DNA from: CBFHWU01 sp965659665
GTDB lineage: Bacteria; Bacteroidota; Bacteroidia; Flavobacteriales; Flavobacteriaceae
DNA length: 39,837 bases
Reading direction: 5' to 3'
Assembly (NCBI GenBank): GCA_965659665.1
Contig: CBFHWU010000026.1
Span: 1-39,837 of the forward strand
The notes beneath the pieces were generated by a model, which saw nothing but the letters and a program-made list of their open reading frames with translations, did not search any database and had not been told where the DNA came from. Of the stretch, positions 16,693 through 25,633 are shown piece by piece (position 1 is the stretch's first letter; the number at the start of each line of letters is the position of its first letter). The position numbers were made by a program, and so were the translations under genes.

Positions 16693-17310
16693 TTATTTGG
16701 ATATGATGTTTGAAAACACATAACTCATTTCCGTTGCAATTTGTTGGCTGCGCTCTGCATATTTTTCTTGTTGTTGAGGAGTTTGATCAAAGGCTTTAGG
16801 ATCTTCATAAGTAATCGGAATTCGAGCTTGTGCTCCAACTATCAATGGACAACCCTTATCGGCTTGAGAGCATGTCATAATTGCTGCAAATTCAGAAGCT
16901 GGGTTAAACATATTATCATATGTTTTTGAGAATCCAATTATGGGATGTTCAATATCGCTATAGTGTATACTATAAACTGGATTGTTCTGCTCAGATAATT
17001 TTTGAAGGTGAAAGCCTACAATTTCTAATGCCTCTGCCGCTGAAGGAAATAGAGCAGTCGCTTCCGTACCTCCCGAATAACAAAATACTTCTCGAATATC
17101 GTAAAATGCCGCAGCTGTTTGAGCCCACACTTGGGACAAATGACTTCGTCGTGAATTGTGGGTGCATATGAAATTTAGCCGTATTGGAGTTTGAGCTGAG
17201 TGGTGGGATTGAATGTAATCGATTAATGGCTGAAGTATCTCTTTTCGCTCTTGGGGTATCCCTTCAAAATGGAGAGATGTAAGATAGGCTTCTAATTTAG
17301 TGTAAATCAT
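16693..17310 (-). CDS. Low-molecular-weight phosphatase / ArsC-like protein
   Basis: 205 residues from the ATG at 17308-17310 (MIYTKLEAYLTSL). Longer starts would overlap the upstream gene. Residues about 42-60 (RLNFICTHNSRRSHLSQVWA) hold the P-loop Cys-x5-Arg-Ser of low-molecular-weight tyrosine phosphatases and thioredoxin-type arsenate reductases. Further features are YSGGTEATA, an acidic segment near HYSDIEHPI, and CSQADKGCPL with two more cysteines. The 17-base gap to the upstream DUF6428 gene implies one operon. Such pairs usually sit with arsR and an arsenite exporter in flavobacteria, and neither is adjacent here. Arsenate reductase is the leading guess, phosphatase the alternative. 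Confidence 0.78.
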   Translation of the reverse strand: MIYTKLEAYLTSLHFEGIPQERKEILQPLIDYIQSHHSAQTPIRLNFICTHNSRRSHLSQVWAQTAAAFYDIREVFCYSGGTEATALFPSAAEALEIVGFHLQKLSEQNNPVYSIHYSDIEHPIIGFSKTYDNMFNPASEFAAIMTCSQADKGCPLIVGAQARIPITYEDPKAFDQTPQQQEKYAERSQQIATEMSYVFSNIISK

Positions 17311-17327
17311 TGAGGGGGTTTTAGGGG

Positions 17328-17795
17328 TTAGCAACATCCTGATTCGGGAGTGCATGTGTTAGTGGTCAGTGAAGAAATTCGTATTCTCGGTTTTTGAACA
17401 GGAATACCACATTGATCTTGAGCCAAACAATTGGTTTTTTTAGCCGTCAAAAAAAAGATCCCCTCTTTAAAGTCTAAACCGTATTTACTGATGGTATTTT
17501 CTTGTACTTCAACTTCTATTTCGAGGTTTTGTATCTGTAATTTCTGTTCCGATAATGTAATAATTTCTAATAGTTTATCCGGACGTAATCGATGATCATA
17601 ATCCTGTGCCATCCACAATTGAAAATTCACTACTTCTTCTTTTCGTAGAGTTCCTCCGCAATCAATAAAATTTTTGGTTATTATTCCTGCTTCTGTGATA
17701 TGAAAATGTTTGGGTACATAAGACTGATCAGGGAGTTGAAAATTTAAATTTTTTACCTGACGTAATGTCTGTTTAAAATTGTGCAATTTCATCAT
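17328..17795 (-). CDS. DUF6428-family protein
   Basis: 155 residues from the first of two adjacent ATG codons at 17790-17795 (MMKLHNFKQTL). A longer frame reaching 17852 is less likely because its extra 19 residues do not look like family sequence. The conserved block is VPKHFHITEAG, NFIDCGG, LRKEEVVNFQLWMAQDYDHR and RPDKLLEII. The C-terminus ends in a Cys-rich tail (NTCTPESGCC) that could bind arsenite or another soft metal; that is inference. It is first of a two-gene operon with the ArsC-like phosphatase. Confidence 0.75.
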   Translation of the reverse strand: MMKLHNFKQTLRQVKNLNFQLPDQSYVPKHFHITEAGIITKNFIDCGGTLRKEEVVNFQLWMAQDYDHRLRPDKLLEIITLSEQKLQIQNLEIEVEVQENTISKYGLDFKEGIFFLTAKKTNCLAQDQCGIPVQKPRIRISSLTTNTCTPESGCC

Positions 17796-17970
17796 AAAAA
17801 TTTGGGTATGAAAGTAAGAATTAAAACCATAGGTTCTGTAATACAATGCCATTGATTACATAAATTTAAAGTTGATTCATTCAAACTAAATTTTTATGTT
17901 ATTTTAGTGACCAATAATGAAAATGACTAATGTAATTCACTTATTCTTGTGGCGTTACTAAAAACAAATT

Positions 17971-20025
17971 ATGATCCGAGTGCTACTTTTTTTCTGTGTT
18001 ATTCCTGTTTTAGTTTTTGGACAGTTGAATCCAAAAAACATTGAAATCATACGAGATTCTTATGGTGTTCCTCACATCTATGGAAAAACAGATGCAGAAA
18101 CTGCCTACGGACTAGCATGGGCGCACGCTGAAGACGATTTCGTTACCATCCAAAAATCTTATTTGGCTGGAAACGCTATTTTGAGTAGACATCTTGGATT
18201 GAAAGGAGCTGCTGCTGACTTTGTATCGCAACTGATTGAATCCCCAAAAATAATCAACGATCAATTTAACACCCTAAGTCCTGAATTCGTTCAAATTCTA
18301 ACAGGCTATGTCGAAGGGTTGAACGCATATGCCCTTTATCACCCGAAAGAAATACTAGAGCAAAAACTTTTTCCCCTTACCCCTCAAAAAGCATTAGCAT
18401 ATTCAAACTTGCAATTGTTTATTTCTAATGGTGCCGATCAACTCATTGGAGCGATTACGAACAACAGCGTTTCTAAGTATTCCTCAAAAAAAAACGAAGA
18501 TATCAATGGGTCTAACTTGATCGCCCTGAGCAGCAAAAAAACAGGGGAAAATGCCAGCTATTTAGCGATCAATACTCATCAGCCTTTGGAAGGACCCACT
18601 TCTTGGTATGAGGCTCATTTGGTTAGCGACGAAGGAACCAATATCATAGGAGCAACCTTTCCAGGAGCTCCTTGTATATTGACAGGAGCCAATCAGTATT
18701 TGGGTTGGACACACACCGTGAATTATCCCGATAAAGCCGATATCTACTCTTTAGAAATGCACCCCAAAAAAAAAGAAGTTTATCTTGTAGATGGAAAAGA
18801 ATATTCTCTTCAAAAAAAGAAAGCTAAGTTACACCTTAAAATTCTAGGATTAAAAATACCTATTCAAAAAAAGTTTTATACCAGCATATATGGGCCAACA
18901 CTCAAAAACAAAACAGGGTATTTTGCTGTGAGAACTCCAAGCACTACCAATATAAATGCCCTTGAACAATGGTGGCGTATGAATAAAGCTACTTCCTTTT
19001 CTGAATTTTATAATATCCTTAAAATGAAAGCTCTCCCTGGATATAATATTGGATATGCCGACCGAAACGATACCATTTTTTATATTTCAAATGGTAAAAT
19101 TCCTATTCGAAGTGAAAAATATGACTGGAAAAAAGTTGTTCCTGGAAACACATTGAAAACCTTGTGGAATCACTATTATGATATTGAACAACTCCCTCAA
19201 GTCATTCATCCCGAGGCAGGTTTTGTATACAATGCCAATCACTCCCCTTTTAAATCGACAAGTAAAGACGAAAATCCAAAACCTGAACTTTTTTCGAAAA
19301 CCATGAATTATGAGCACTACGACAATAACAGAAGTACCCGATTATTGTCGCTACTCGAAAAGCAAGATACCATCAATTATGAACGTTTTCTTGAAATCAA
19401 ATATGACCATACACTTCCCACCCCTCTTCAATATAGCTTTATGGACATCAATGTTTTGTTTGAGATGGAACCAGAAAAATATCCCGATGTACAATTGTTG
19501 CTTGAACGTATTCAACAATGGGATCGAAAAACTGATATTGAATCATTAGGCGCTGGAACTTATGCCATTTTGTATTACCTTCTTGAGGAATATTTTTATC
19601 GATTAGGACCTACCAAAATATTTAATCCATTGCTTATGTACACCGCCCTCAAAAAAACAAAAGCCTATATGATAAAGCATTTTAATACCTTGGAAGTTTC
19701 ATTAGGTGATTTTCAAAAACTCGTAAGGGGCAATAAAGAAGTCCCTATTTTCGGATTACCCGATGTAGTAACGGCAATGAAAGGAATCCCTTATAAAGAG
19801 GGGAAAATTAAAATCACTCATGGAGAATCCTATATCGGATTGGTAAGATTTACTCCAAACAAAACATATTACGAATCGATTATTTCGTTCGGAAATAGCA
19901 ATCGTTCAAATTCAAAACATTACACTGATCAAATGGAACTATTCGCCCAATTCAAAACCAAAACCATGTCTTTTGACCGAAATGAGGTCCTCAAAGAAGC
20001 AGTTAATAGGTACCACCCCAAGTAA
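17971..20025 (+). CDS. Penicillin acylase-family Ntn hydrolase
   Basis: 684 residues with a signal peptide (MIRVLLFFCVIPVLVFG), so periplasmic or secreted. The alpha-chain region begins with IEIIRDSYGVPHIYGKTDAE, typical of the family. Self-cleavage is expected between Gly180 and Ser181 (EDINGSNLIALSS), making Ser181 the N-terminal nucleophile. The beta chain shows ASYLAINTHQPLEGP and GATFPGAPCILTGANQYLGW, with HTVNYPDKADIY. The family includes beta-lactam and acyl-homoserine-lactone acylases, and sequence inspection does not tell which amide is cut. It stands alone with no partner genes, and its 3' side borders the decayed region at 20073-22205. Confidence 0.88.
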   Translation: MIRVLLFFCVIPVLVFGQLNPKNIEIIRDSYGVPHIYGKTDAETAYGLAWAHAEDDFVTIQKSYLAGNAILSRHLGLKGAAADFVSQLIESPKIINDQFNTLSPEFVQILTGYVEGLNAYALYHPKEILEQKLFPLTPQKALAYSNLQLFISNGADQLIGAITNNSVSKYSSKKNEDINGSNLIALSSKKTGENASYLAINTHQPLEGPTSWYEAHLVSDEGTNIIGATFPGAPCILTGANQYLGWTHTVNYPDKADIYSLEMHPKKKEVYLVDGKEYSLQKKKAKLHLKILGLKIPIQKKFYTSIYGPTLKNKTGYFAVRTPSTTNINALEQWWRMNKATSFSEFYNILKMKALPGYNIGYADRNDTIFYISNGKIPIRSEKYDWKKVVPGNTLKTLWNHYYDIEQLPQVIHPEAGFVYNANHSPFKSTSKDENPKPELFSKTMNYEHYDNNRSTRLLSLLEKQDTINYERFLEIKYDHTLPTPLQYSFMDINVLFEMEPEKYPDVQLLLERIQQWDRKTDIESLGAGTYAILYYLLEEYFYRLGPTKIFNPLLMYTALKKTKAYMIKHFNTLEVSLGDFQKLVRGNKEVPIFGLPDVVTAMKGIPYKEGKIKITHGESYIGLVRFTPNKTYYESIISFGNSNRSNSKHYTDQMELFAQFKTKTMSFDRNEVLKEAVNRYHPK

Positions 20026-20072
20026 TAGGACTGTTTTACTGTTTACTTATAGGGCCTAAAGTTAGTTACTAT

Positions 20073-20611
20073 TTATCCAATTTCTTCGTCTGCTAAAGTG
20101 CTATCCATATCAAGATATATCTGCTTTGGATAACCATATGAGGCATCAAATTCTAGGGTGTACTGCTAAGGGTTTTGGTTGAGGAGATTTTGAATTTCAT
20201 TGAAAAGTGCTGCTATGGTTAATGGAATGCCTACAAGTCACAATTGTTCACTTCCAGAAATACGTTCAACTCGTCCTTCTCTTACCGTGATAGAATATGG
20301 CTCGTTTATCAAGCAAAAAACATATTACACTCAAATCAAAAGAATATGACGCTAGATTTAAGGTGTTCCAGAGTCTAATGTTTTCTTCAAAATCTGAATC
20401 AGAACAAGCTCTGTACTCATAAGAAGTAACGCCATTGTTTTCGGCCTCGCAGGCATTGGAATATGTTAGCTCATCACATCCGCACACAGGTAAATATTCT
20501 AGCGTACATATTCCGTTGGTGATTGTATTGACATCAATACAATCACTTTCTTTTTTTTTATCACATGTGAGCGCCCATAAAAAAAGGAATGAAAATCAGT
20601 GTTTTTTTCAT
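20073..20611 (-). pseudogene. Decayed lipoprotein gene with Kazal-like and DUF6174-like parts
   Basis: The original gene can be followed from ATG at 20609-20611 to TAA at 20073-20075 through at least two frameshifts and two in-frame stops. It starts MKKTLIFI. A 1-base shift leads to a lipobox-like LWALTCDKKK. The intact middle reads YLPVCGCDELTYSNACEAEN, a Kazal-type Cys pattern, then GVTSYEYRAC. After LNLASYSFDLSVIC a second shift gives CLINEPYSITVREGRVERI, matching DUF6174, then a TGA, a TAG and the end PKQIYLDMDSTLADEEIG. The domains are recognised from family knowledge. The product, a secreted lipoprotein, is lost. It is last in a run of four decayed genes. Confidence 0.75.
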
Positions 20612-20639
20612 ATTGAAATCTTTTTTCCTATGGTTTAAC

Positions 20640-21067
20640 TTATAATGCTAGTCTGCATTCAATTTCTAAGCCGCTGTCGAACGTAAACTTTTAATATTCT
20701 TCTAAAATATTTGTTATCGCTATAAAAGATTCGATCACAAAAAACTATTAATCTTAGATTCACCAATAAATTATTTTCAATACTGAATTACGTTTTCACT
20801 ATTGATACAGCGATCAATGAGGGTCATATTTTTTCCATCCTCTAAAATAACATCCCCATAAACGGTTGATGATTCTTTTTACACCAAAAAATCAGGTACT
20901 GATAAGTACACAGTATATTTTTTTATTATGTGAGGTTTTAATTCAACCTATTCAAGACGCGTAACAATTCTTTTTTGCTCAAACGTATATTCATTAAGTG
21001 AAGTTAACTCTTGGGCAATAGGTTGTAGTCCAATGGTAAATAGCAATCATATGGTGAAAAATTTCAT
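20640..21067 (-). pseudogene. Decayed small secreted protein gene
   Basis: ATG at 21065-21067 overlaps the stop of the decayed TonB receptor as TAATG, the usual spacing of a working operon. The frame encodes a signal-peptide-like start with a TGA after six residues (MKFFTI, then LLFTIGLQPIAQELTSL). It is broken by further stops after VTRLE, PDFLV and SENVIQY. After a frameshift, coding-like sequence resumes (IESFIAITNILEEY, then KFTFDSGLEIECRLAL) to a TAA at 20640. The family was not recognised. Confidence 0.6.
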
Positions 21068-21625
21068 TAAAACACGTTGATTCTTAATCCTAAAAACCCT
21101 CTTAATCCTTGATTGGATGCATACACATAAGAGGGATCAAAAGTGAGTGCATTGGGATTGCTAGGCGTTGGTATCACTTGTCCATTTGGATAAAAAATGA
21201 CATTTTCATCAAAGGGATCAAAAACAGGGGGCGTAGGATTTTTTTAAAAAAAGAGGAAGAGTATACTTCAACCGGAACAGGACTTTCAAGTTTACTTACT
21301 GGCTTCATCGTTCCTTAAATAACCACCTCATTTAAACTTTGGTCATCGATTACCAGTAGGGCATTTTAAATATATTTTCTCTGTTCATTAATTGTTAGAG
21401 TGATTTTTTTGTTATTAATCCCAATGCAGAAAATACAAGCGTGTGATCCCCAAGGGTAACCTCATTGATGATAAAAATTCCATTTTTATTCGTTGAACTT
21501 CCCTTTGAACTTCCTTCTAAATAAACATTTACATAAGGTTCGGGAATCTCATCAAAAGTAACCCTACCCTCAATCGAAGCCAATTGGGCAATACTCGGAA
21601 CTGAAAAAAATTAAACAGCAAATTA
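21067..21625 (-). pseudogene. Decayed TonB-dependent receptor with large internal deletion
   Basis: The 5' part encodes the end of a signal peptide and a CarboxypepD_reg-like domain (LASIEGRVTFDEIPEPYVNV, VYLEGSSKGSSTNKNGIF). Stops and a frameshift follow, then the linker to the plug (GTMKPVSKLESPVPVEVYSS, SFFKKNPTP). Directly after that, in another frame, comes what looks like the very C-terminus of a receptor (DPFDENVIFYPNGQVIPTP, FDPSYVYASNQGLRGF, LGLRINVF, stop). Some 500 or more residues of plug and barrel are missing between. The start codon is also not visible. The linker sequence resembles haem/iron-type TonB receptors, from memory. Confidence 0.75.
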
Positions 21626-21652
21626 AAAAAAACCGCACTTGATAAGCACGGT
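21625..21652 (-). terminator. Rho-independent terminator
   Basis: On the minus strand ACCGTGCTT pairs with AAGTGCGGT (9 bp including two G-T pairs) around loop ATC, followed by a run of eight T. It lies about 57 bases after the end of the decayed barrel-protein gene and now overlaps the ruined start of the receptor gene. Confidence 0.7.
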
Positions 21653-21665
21653 CTTATAAATCACA

Positions 21666-21693
21666 CCACCATTTTCAAGACATAAAATGGTGG
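21666..21693. repeat. 10-bp perfect inverted repeat (hairpin)
   Basis: CCACCATTTT and AAAATGGTGG flank an 8-base loop. On the minus strand it lies 15 bases after the stop of the decayed barrel-protein gene and 13 bases before the terminator stem, so it may be a 3' stabilising hairpin of that transcript. Confidence 0.6.
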
Positions 21694-21708
21694 AAAAGCA
21701 AAAACTAC

Positions 21709-22205
21709 TTACAGACTGTGAGTAAACCCAAATCTAAGTTGAAAAGGTATTGAAATCGATATCACCAAGTATGGAAGTATCGCCATCGAATCGATTCGAA
21801 AGGTCTGAATAATACCTTGTACTAATTCCTGATTTAATTGAAATTTCATACAAAAGGCCAAAATTCATTCCAATGGAACTGGTTTTAAACCCATCCATAC
21901 CCCCGGAGAGGCTTCAAAGTGAAGGTCCAATCATCACAGCAAACTTATCATTTGCAATAAACCCTAAAGAAAAGGGAACTTGAAAATCTCCTGAGCACAT
22001 CACAGCAGGCTGTAAGAAAAAGAGTTCTCCAAGAGCAAAGTTATAAAGCGGCTCCAACATAAAATCCATCATCAGATACGCTAATATTCAGGCCCATGAG
22101 GTCAGCTTTTACGGAATTGATATTATATCCTGTTTCTAACTTTAGCTGAGCAAAACTAACATTTGTACAAAAGGCTAAAGCAATTAATACGATACATTTT
22201 TTGAT
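21709..22205 (-). pseudogene. Decayed outer-membrane beta-barrel protein gene
   Basis: The signal peptide is still readable (IVLIALAFCTNVSFAQ), but the expected ATG before KKC is ATC at 22203-22205. The mature part reads LKLETGYNINSVKADLMG, LNISVSDDGFYVG, then shifts frame to LYNFALGELFFLQPAV and IANDKFAVMIGPSL. There it meets a TGA and continues with FKTSSIGMNFGLLYEI, STRYYSDLSNRFDG and, after one more shift, a terminal strand ending FQLRFGFTHSL and TAA. This length (about 165 residues) and the alternating strands fit a small porin-like barrel. At least two frameshifts, one stop and a lost start make it non-functional. Confidence 0.7.
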
Positions 22206-22286
22206 TATTGGTTGGGTTTAAATCATTAAAACATGATAATATTTTATTAATATGATAATTTATTATGCTTTAAAATGAATAGTAAA

Positions 22287-22315
22287 CAAAAAAACCCTTT
22301 TTATTTAAAAAGGGT
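22287..22315 (-). terminator. Rho-independent terminator of the SHOCT-like gene
   Basis: Minus-strand stem ACCCTTTTT/AAAAAGGGT (9 bp, 4-base loop) followed by a T-run, 25 bases past the stop of the gene at 22341-23042. Confidence 0.75.
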
Positions 22316-22340
22316 GAAATACAAAAAATAAAGCGGGTTT

Positions 22341-23042
22341 TTAATTCCCTTTAATAACGGGCGCTAATTCGGCTCTTAATGCCTTATATTCTTCTTCAGA
22401 CATCATATCTAAATCAAACAAATCCTTTGATTCTTTCAACTTTGCAATAGCTTCTTCTCTTGTCATCTTTCGGTTTTTTAAATACAATTCGCCCGATTCG
22501 ATAGCCAATTCAGTGTTCATTACACTAAGATATTTATTGATCCCAAAAGCTCTACCATTAATCTCGCCAAGAACAATCACTACATTTAATGGCTTCTTTT
22601 TTGATCCTTTGTGATATACTTTCATTTCTTTAACAGTCACCACTTCATTAGATAGCGAAATACCTGCCATGGCAGGTCCTGTCCCATTTAGCCCCGACAT
22701 TACCGATCCGAAGCCTGAAGGACGACCCATCTGAACAAACTCAAACTCTTTAACATTTTTGGTGTTAGTGGTAGCCGAAGCTGAATACTGAGAACCATAA
22801 GAAGAGGCATAGGTATTCGAAACCGAACTTGAAGAGGTTGGTTTTCCAATAATTAACGTGTCTCCTACTTTAACACTATTTCCCGAAATAGTAATGTATT
22901 CCTTAACCTTGGTGTTATTTTTTATCGATCTAAAAAAATTAATATCCTGAGATTGCTCAAAAGTCATGGTTTCAATTCCATCAAATTGAGAATGCGATAC
23001 CCATGAGAATAGGGCAAGTAAAAAAATTATTTGTTTTTTCAT
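22341..23042 (-). CDS. Secreted protein with C-terminal SHOCT-like segment
   Basis: 233 residues with a signal peptide (MKKQIIFLLALFSWVSHSQ). A Ser/Thr/Tyr-rich low-complexity stretch (SSSSVSNTYASSYGSQYSAS) lies around residues 70-95. The middle has strands such as VTVKEMKVYHKGSKKKPLNV. The last 35 residues (AIAKLKESKDLFDLDMMSEE and on) follow the pattern of SHOCT, a short oligomerisation motif found at protein ends. No enzyme motif was seen. It is a single-gene unit with its own -7 box and terminator. Confidence 0.8.
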   Translation of the reverse strand: MKKQIIFLLALFSWVSHSQFDGIETMTFEQSQDINFFRSIKNNTKVKEYITISGNSVKVGDTLIIGKPTSSSSVSNTYASSYGSQYSASATTNTKNVKEFEFVQMGRPSGFGSVMSGLNGTGPAMAGISLSNEVVTVKEMKVYHKGSKKKPLNVVIVLGEINGRAFGINKYLSVMNTELAIESGELYLKNRKMTREEAIAKLKESKDLFDLDMMSEEEYKALRAELAPVIKGN

Positions 23043-23060
23043 TGTTTATGTTTATTTAAT

Positions 23061-23068
23061 CAAATTTA
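23061..23068 (-). promoter_or_regulatory. -7 box of the SHOCT-like gene
   Basis: Minus strand TAAATTTG fits TAnnTTTG, 18 bases before the ATG; no clear -33 element was seen. Confidence 0.45.
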
Positions 23069-23172
23069 TAAATACTTTTTTAAAATTGTCATTTAAAATC
23101 ATTAGTTTATTATACATATTGATTTGATATACCTATCAGTACCTACAAAACATCAATAAATCACTCCTACTC

Positions 23173-24060
23173 TTACTGTTTAAGCACTTCTTTTAAAAAT
23201 CGTTTTAAAACAGGGTTTCTGTTGTCCACATTCCAAACTGCAGACAAAACCGTACGCTGTGGAATACGATCTAACTCAATAAACTTTATCCCTTTATGGT
23301 ATTTCGATTGTAAGGATTTAGGCACAATAGAAACTCCAAAATGATGTTCAATCAACTTATAAATTGAATTCGCATGTATCGTATTATGAGTTACTTTAGG
23401 ACTAAAGCCCTGCTCACTAAATACTTGCATAACTTTGTCGAAATACGAAGGACTGTATGTCGGATCAAATAATATAAATGACTCATCAGCTAGTTGAGCT
23501 AGATCTATAAAATTTGATTTATTAATGGAATGCGCTTCGGGAAGAACCAAACAAAAAGGTTCTTGTAATACTTCAACCTTCTGTAAACCTTTAGGCACTT
23601 TTTCTAAACGTACAAAACCAATATCAAGATCAAATGACAAAATATCTTCAATCTGTTTTTGATTATCCATCTCCTTTAAACTAAAAAGGGCCTGAGGCTG
23701 TTTTTCTCTAAAAGACAATAAAAATTTTGGAATAATCTGTTGCATAGCTGATCCCACATATCCAAATTTTAAATCCCCAACCCTACCCTCATGTAATAAT
23801 TTGGCATGACGAATACTGTTTTCGATAGATTTGAAATGCATCCTTAATTCATTTTTGAGATACAATCCTGATTTGGTCAAGCTAACCTTTCTGTTATGTC
23901 GCTCAAAAAGTTGAGCTCCTATTCCCCTTTCCATCTCTTTTATTTGTTTACTCAACCCAGGTTGTGAAATGTAAAGTCTTTCGGCTGCCCTTCTGAAATG
24001 TAACTCTTCAGCCACTGCCAAAAAATATCGGAGATGTCGTGATTCTAATTGATAATTCAT
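23173..24060 (-). CDS. LysR-family regulator, probably of the hut operon
   Basis: 295 residues. Residues about 6-65 form the LysR helix-turn-helix (HLRYFLAVAEELHFRRAAER, then LYISQPGLSKQIKEMERG), and the rest is the periplasmic-binding-protein-like effector domain (GDLKFGYVGSAMQQIIPKFL). It is divergent from hutH across 77 bases, the classical arrangement for a LysR protein and its target, so it likely responds to histidine or urocanate. In other bacteria hut is more often controlled by the GntR-type HutC or by HutP. The gap contains AAATA-6-TATTT, a candidate half of a LysR site. The effector is inference. Confidence 0.88.
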   Translation of the reverse strand: MNYQLESRHLRYFLAVAEELHFRRAAERLYISQPGLSKQIKEMERGIGAQLFERHNRKVSLTKSGLYLKNELRMHFKSIENSIRHAKLLHEGRVGDLKFGYVGSAMQQIIPKFLLSFREKQPQALFSLKEMDNQKQIEDILSFDLDIGFVRLEKVPKGLQKVEVLQEPFCLVLPEAHSINKSNFIDLAQLADESFILFDPTYSPSYFDKVMQVFSEQGFSPKVTHNTIHANSIYKLIEHHFGVSIVPKSLQSKYHKGIKFIELDRIPQRTVLSAVWNVDNRNPVLKRFLKEVLKQ

Positions 24061-24137
24061 GGTTATTGATTTGATATAAATATAGTCTTATTTAATATTA
24101 AAATTACTGTTAACTTAGAAAAGCAAAAATCAATTCA

Positions 24138-25631
24138 TTGAAATTCAAATACGGTATAGACGCATTAACCCTCCACAAAACCTTCGAGCTTGCTCAAGGG
24201 ACCTTAGCGGGAGTATTGCCTAAAGAAACTATACAAAAGATCAATCATTCTAGAAGAAAGCTGGAAACCGTTGCTCGTGCTAAAAAGACCATCTACGGAG
24301 TAAATACCGGATTTGGACCTTTGTGTGATACACGGATATCAGACGAACAAACCAGTCAACTTCAGCAAAACTTATTGCTATCACATGCTGTTGGAGTAGG
24401 AAAGCCCATCGACAAAGCCTTGTCTAAAATTATGATGATTTGTAAAGTAAATGCATTGTGTCAAGGGTATTCAGGAATTCGTTTACAAGTGATCAAGCGC
24501 ATCCTGTTTTTTATCGAAAATGATCTGCTACCCGTAGTTCCTGAGCAAGGTTCAGTGGGCGCTTCTGGTGACTTGGCACCGTTATCACACTTGTTTTTGC
24601 CTATCATCGGAGAAGGTGATTTCTGGGTCAATGAAACTATTATTCCTGCCAAAACCGTATTAAAACAACAGCATATGGCACCCCTTCAATTGGAAGCCAA
24701 AGAGGGGTTGGCACTGATTAATGGAACACAATTTATTTTGGCTCATGCCCTTGTAGGCTTACATAAAATGATGTATTTACTGGATTTGGCGGATTTGGCA
24801 GGAGCAATGACCTTAGAGGGTTTTCAGGAGAGTGCGTCGCCTTTTAAAGTCGAACTCCACAAAATCCGACCCTATAAAGGAACGCTGCAAGTCGCTGAAC
24901 GTATGAGGATGCTATTAAAAGATTCAGAGAACTTAAAGTCTCACAAAAATTGTAATCGAGTCCAAGGACCTTACTCGATACGCTGTATTCCACAAGTTCA
25001 CGGCGCTTCCCGAAATGCTTTTAACCATTTATTTGAATTGGCGCAAATCGAAATAAATTCTGTTACAGACAACCCCATTGTGTTGAGTGAAACTGAGGTC
25101 ATTTCGGGTGGTAATTTTCATGGACAACCTTTGGCTATGGCCATAGATTATACTTCTTTAGCAGCCTCGGAATTAGGAAATATTTCGGATCGAAGATGCT
25201 ACTTATTACTCGAAGGCAAATATGGACTCCCGCGATTGTTGACCCAGAAAGGAGGACTTAACTCCGGATTCATGATTGTTCAATACACTACTGCCGCTTT
25301 GGTTTCCGAAAACAAAGCCCTGTGTTTTCCTCCCTCTGCCGATAGTATTCCTACTGCTTTAGGACAAGAAGATCATGTTTCTATGGGGAGTATTTCAGGA
25401 AGAAAATTCAATCAAATTTTAAGTAATGTAGAACATATTTTAGCACTGGAACTGATGTGTGCCGCTCAAGCTATCGAATTTAGAAGACCTTTTAGGTGTT
25501 CTAATATCATTGAAAAAAACCACTCCATCATCCGAAAACACCTCTCTAAACTAGAAGCAGACAGACTCCTAAAAAAAGATATTGACACCATCGTAGAACT
25601 CGTCAAAAACAAAGCCTTTATTGTAACATAA
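24138..25631 (+). CDS. hutH: Histidine ammonia-lyase
   Basis: 497 residues, the normal family length. The enzyme removes ammonia from L-histidine to give urocanate. The Ala142-Ser143-Gly144 triad in GSVGASGDLAPLSH forms the MIO cofactor, at the same numbering as in Pseudomonas HutH. Other family motifs are YGVNTGFGPLCDTRI, EGLALINGTQ, and TDNPIVLSETEVISGGNFHG. The start codon is TTG at 24138; no ATG lies nearby and the family N-terminus fits. It is first of hutHUIG, with hutU starting 2 bases after its stop. Confidence 0.96.
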   Translation: MKFKYGIDALTLHKTFELAQGTLAGVLPKETIQKINHSRRKLETVARAKKTIYGVNTGFGPLCDTRISDEQTSQLQQNLLLSHAVGVGKPIDKALSKIMMICKVNALCQGYSGIRLQVIKRILFFIENDLLPVVPEQGSVGASGDLAPLSHLFLPIIGEGDFWVNETIIPAKTVLKQQHMAPLQLEAKEGLALINGTQFILAHALVGLHKMMYLLDLADLAGAMTLEGFQESASPFKVELHKIRPYKGTLQVAERMRMLLKDSENLKSHKNCNRVQGPYSIRCIPQVHGASRNAFNHLFELAQIEINSVTDNPIVLSETEVISGGNFHGQPLAMAIDYTSLAASELGNISDRRCYLLLEGKYGLPRLLTQKGGLNSGFMIVQYTTAALVSENKALCFPPSADSIPTALGQEDHVSMGSISGRKFNQILSNVEHILALELMCAAQAIEFRRPFRCSNIIEKNHSIIRKHLSKLEADRLLKKDIDTIVELVKNKAFIVT

Positions 25632-25633
25632 AA

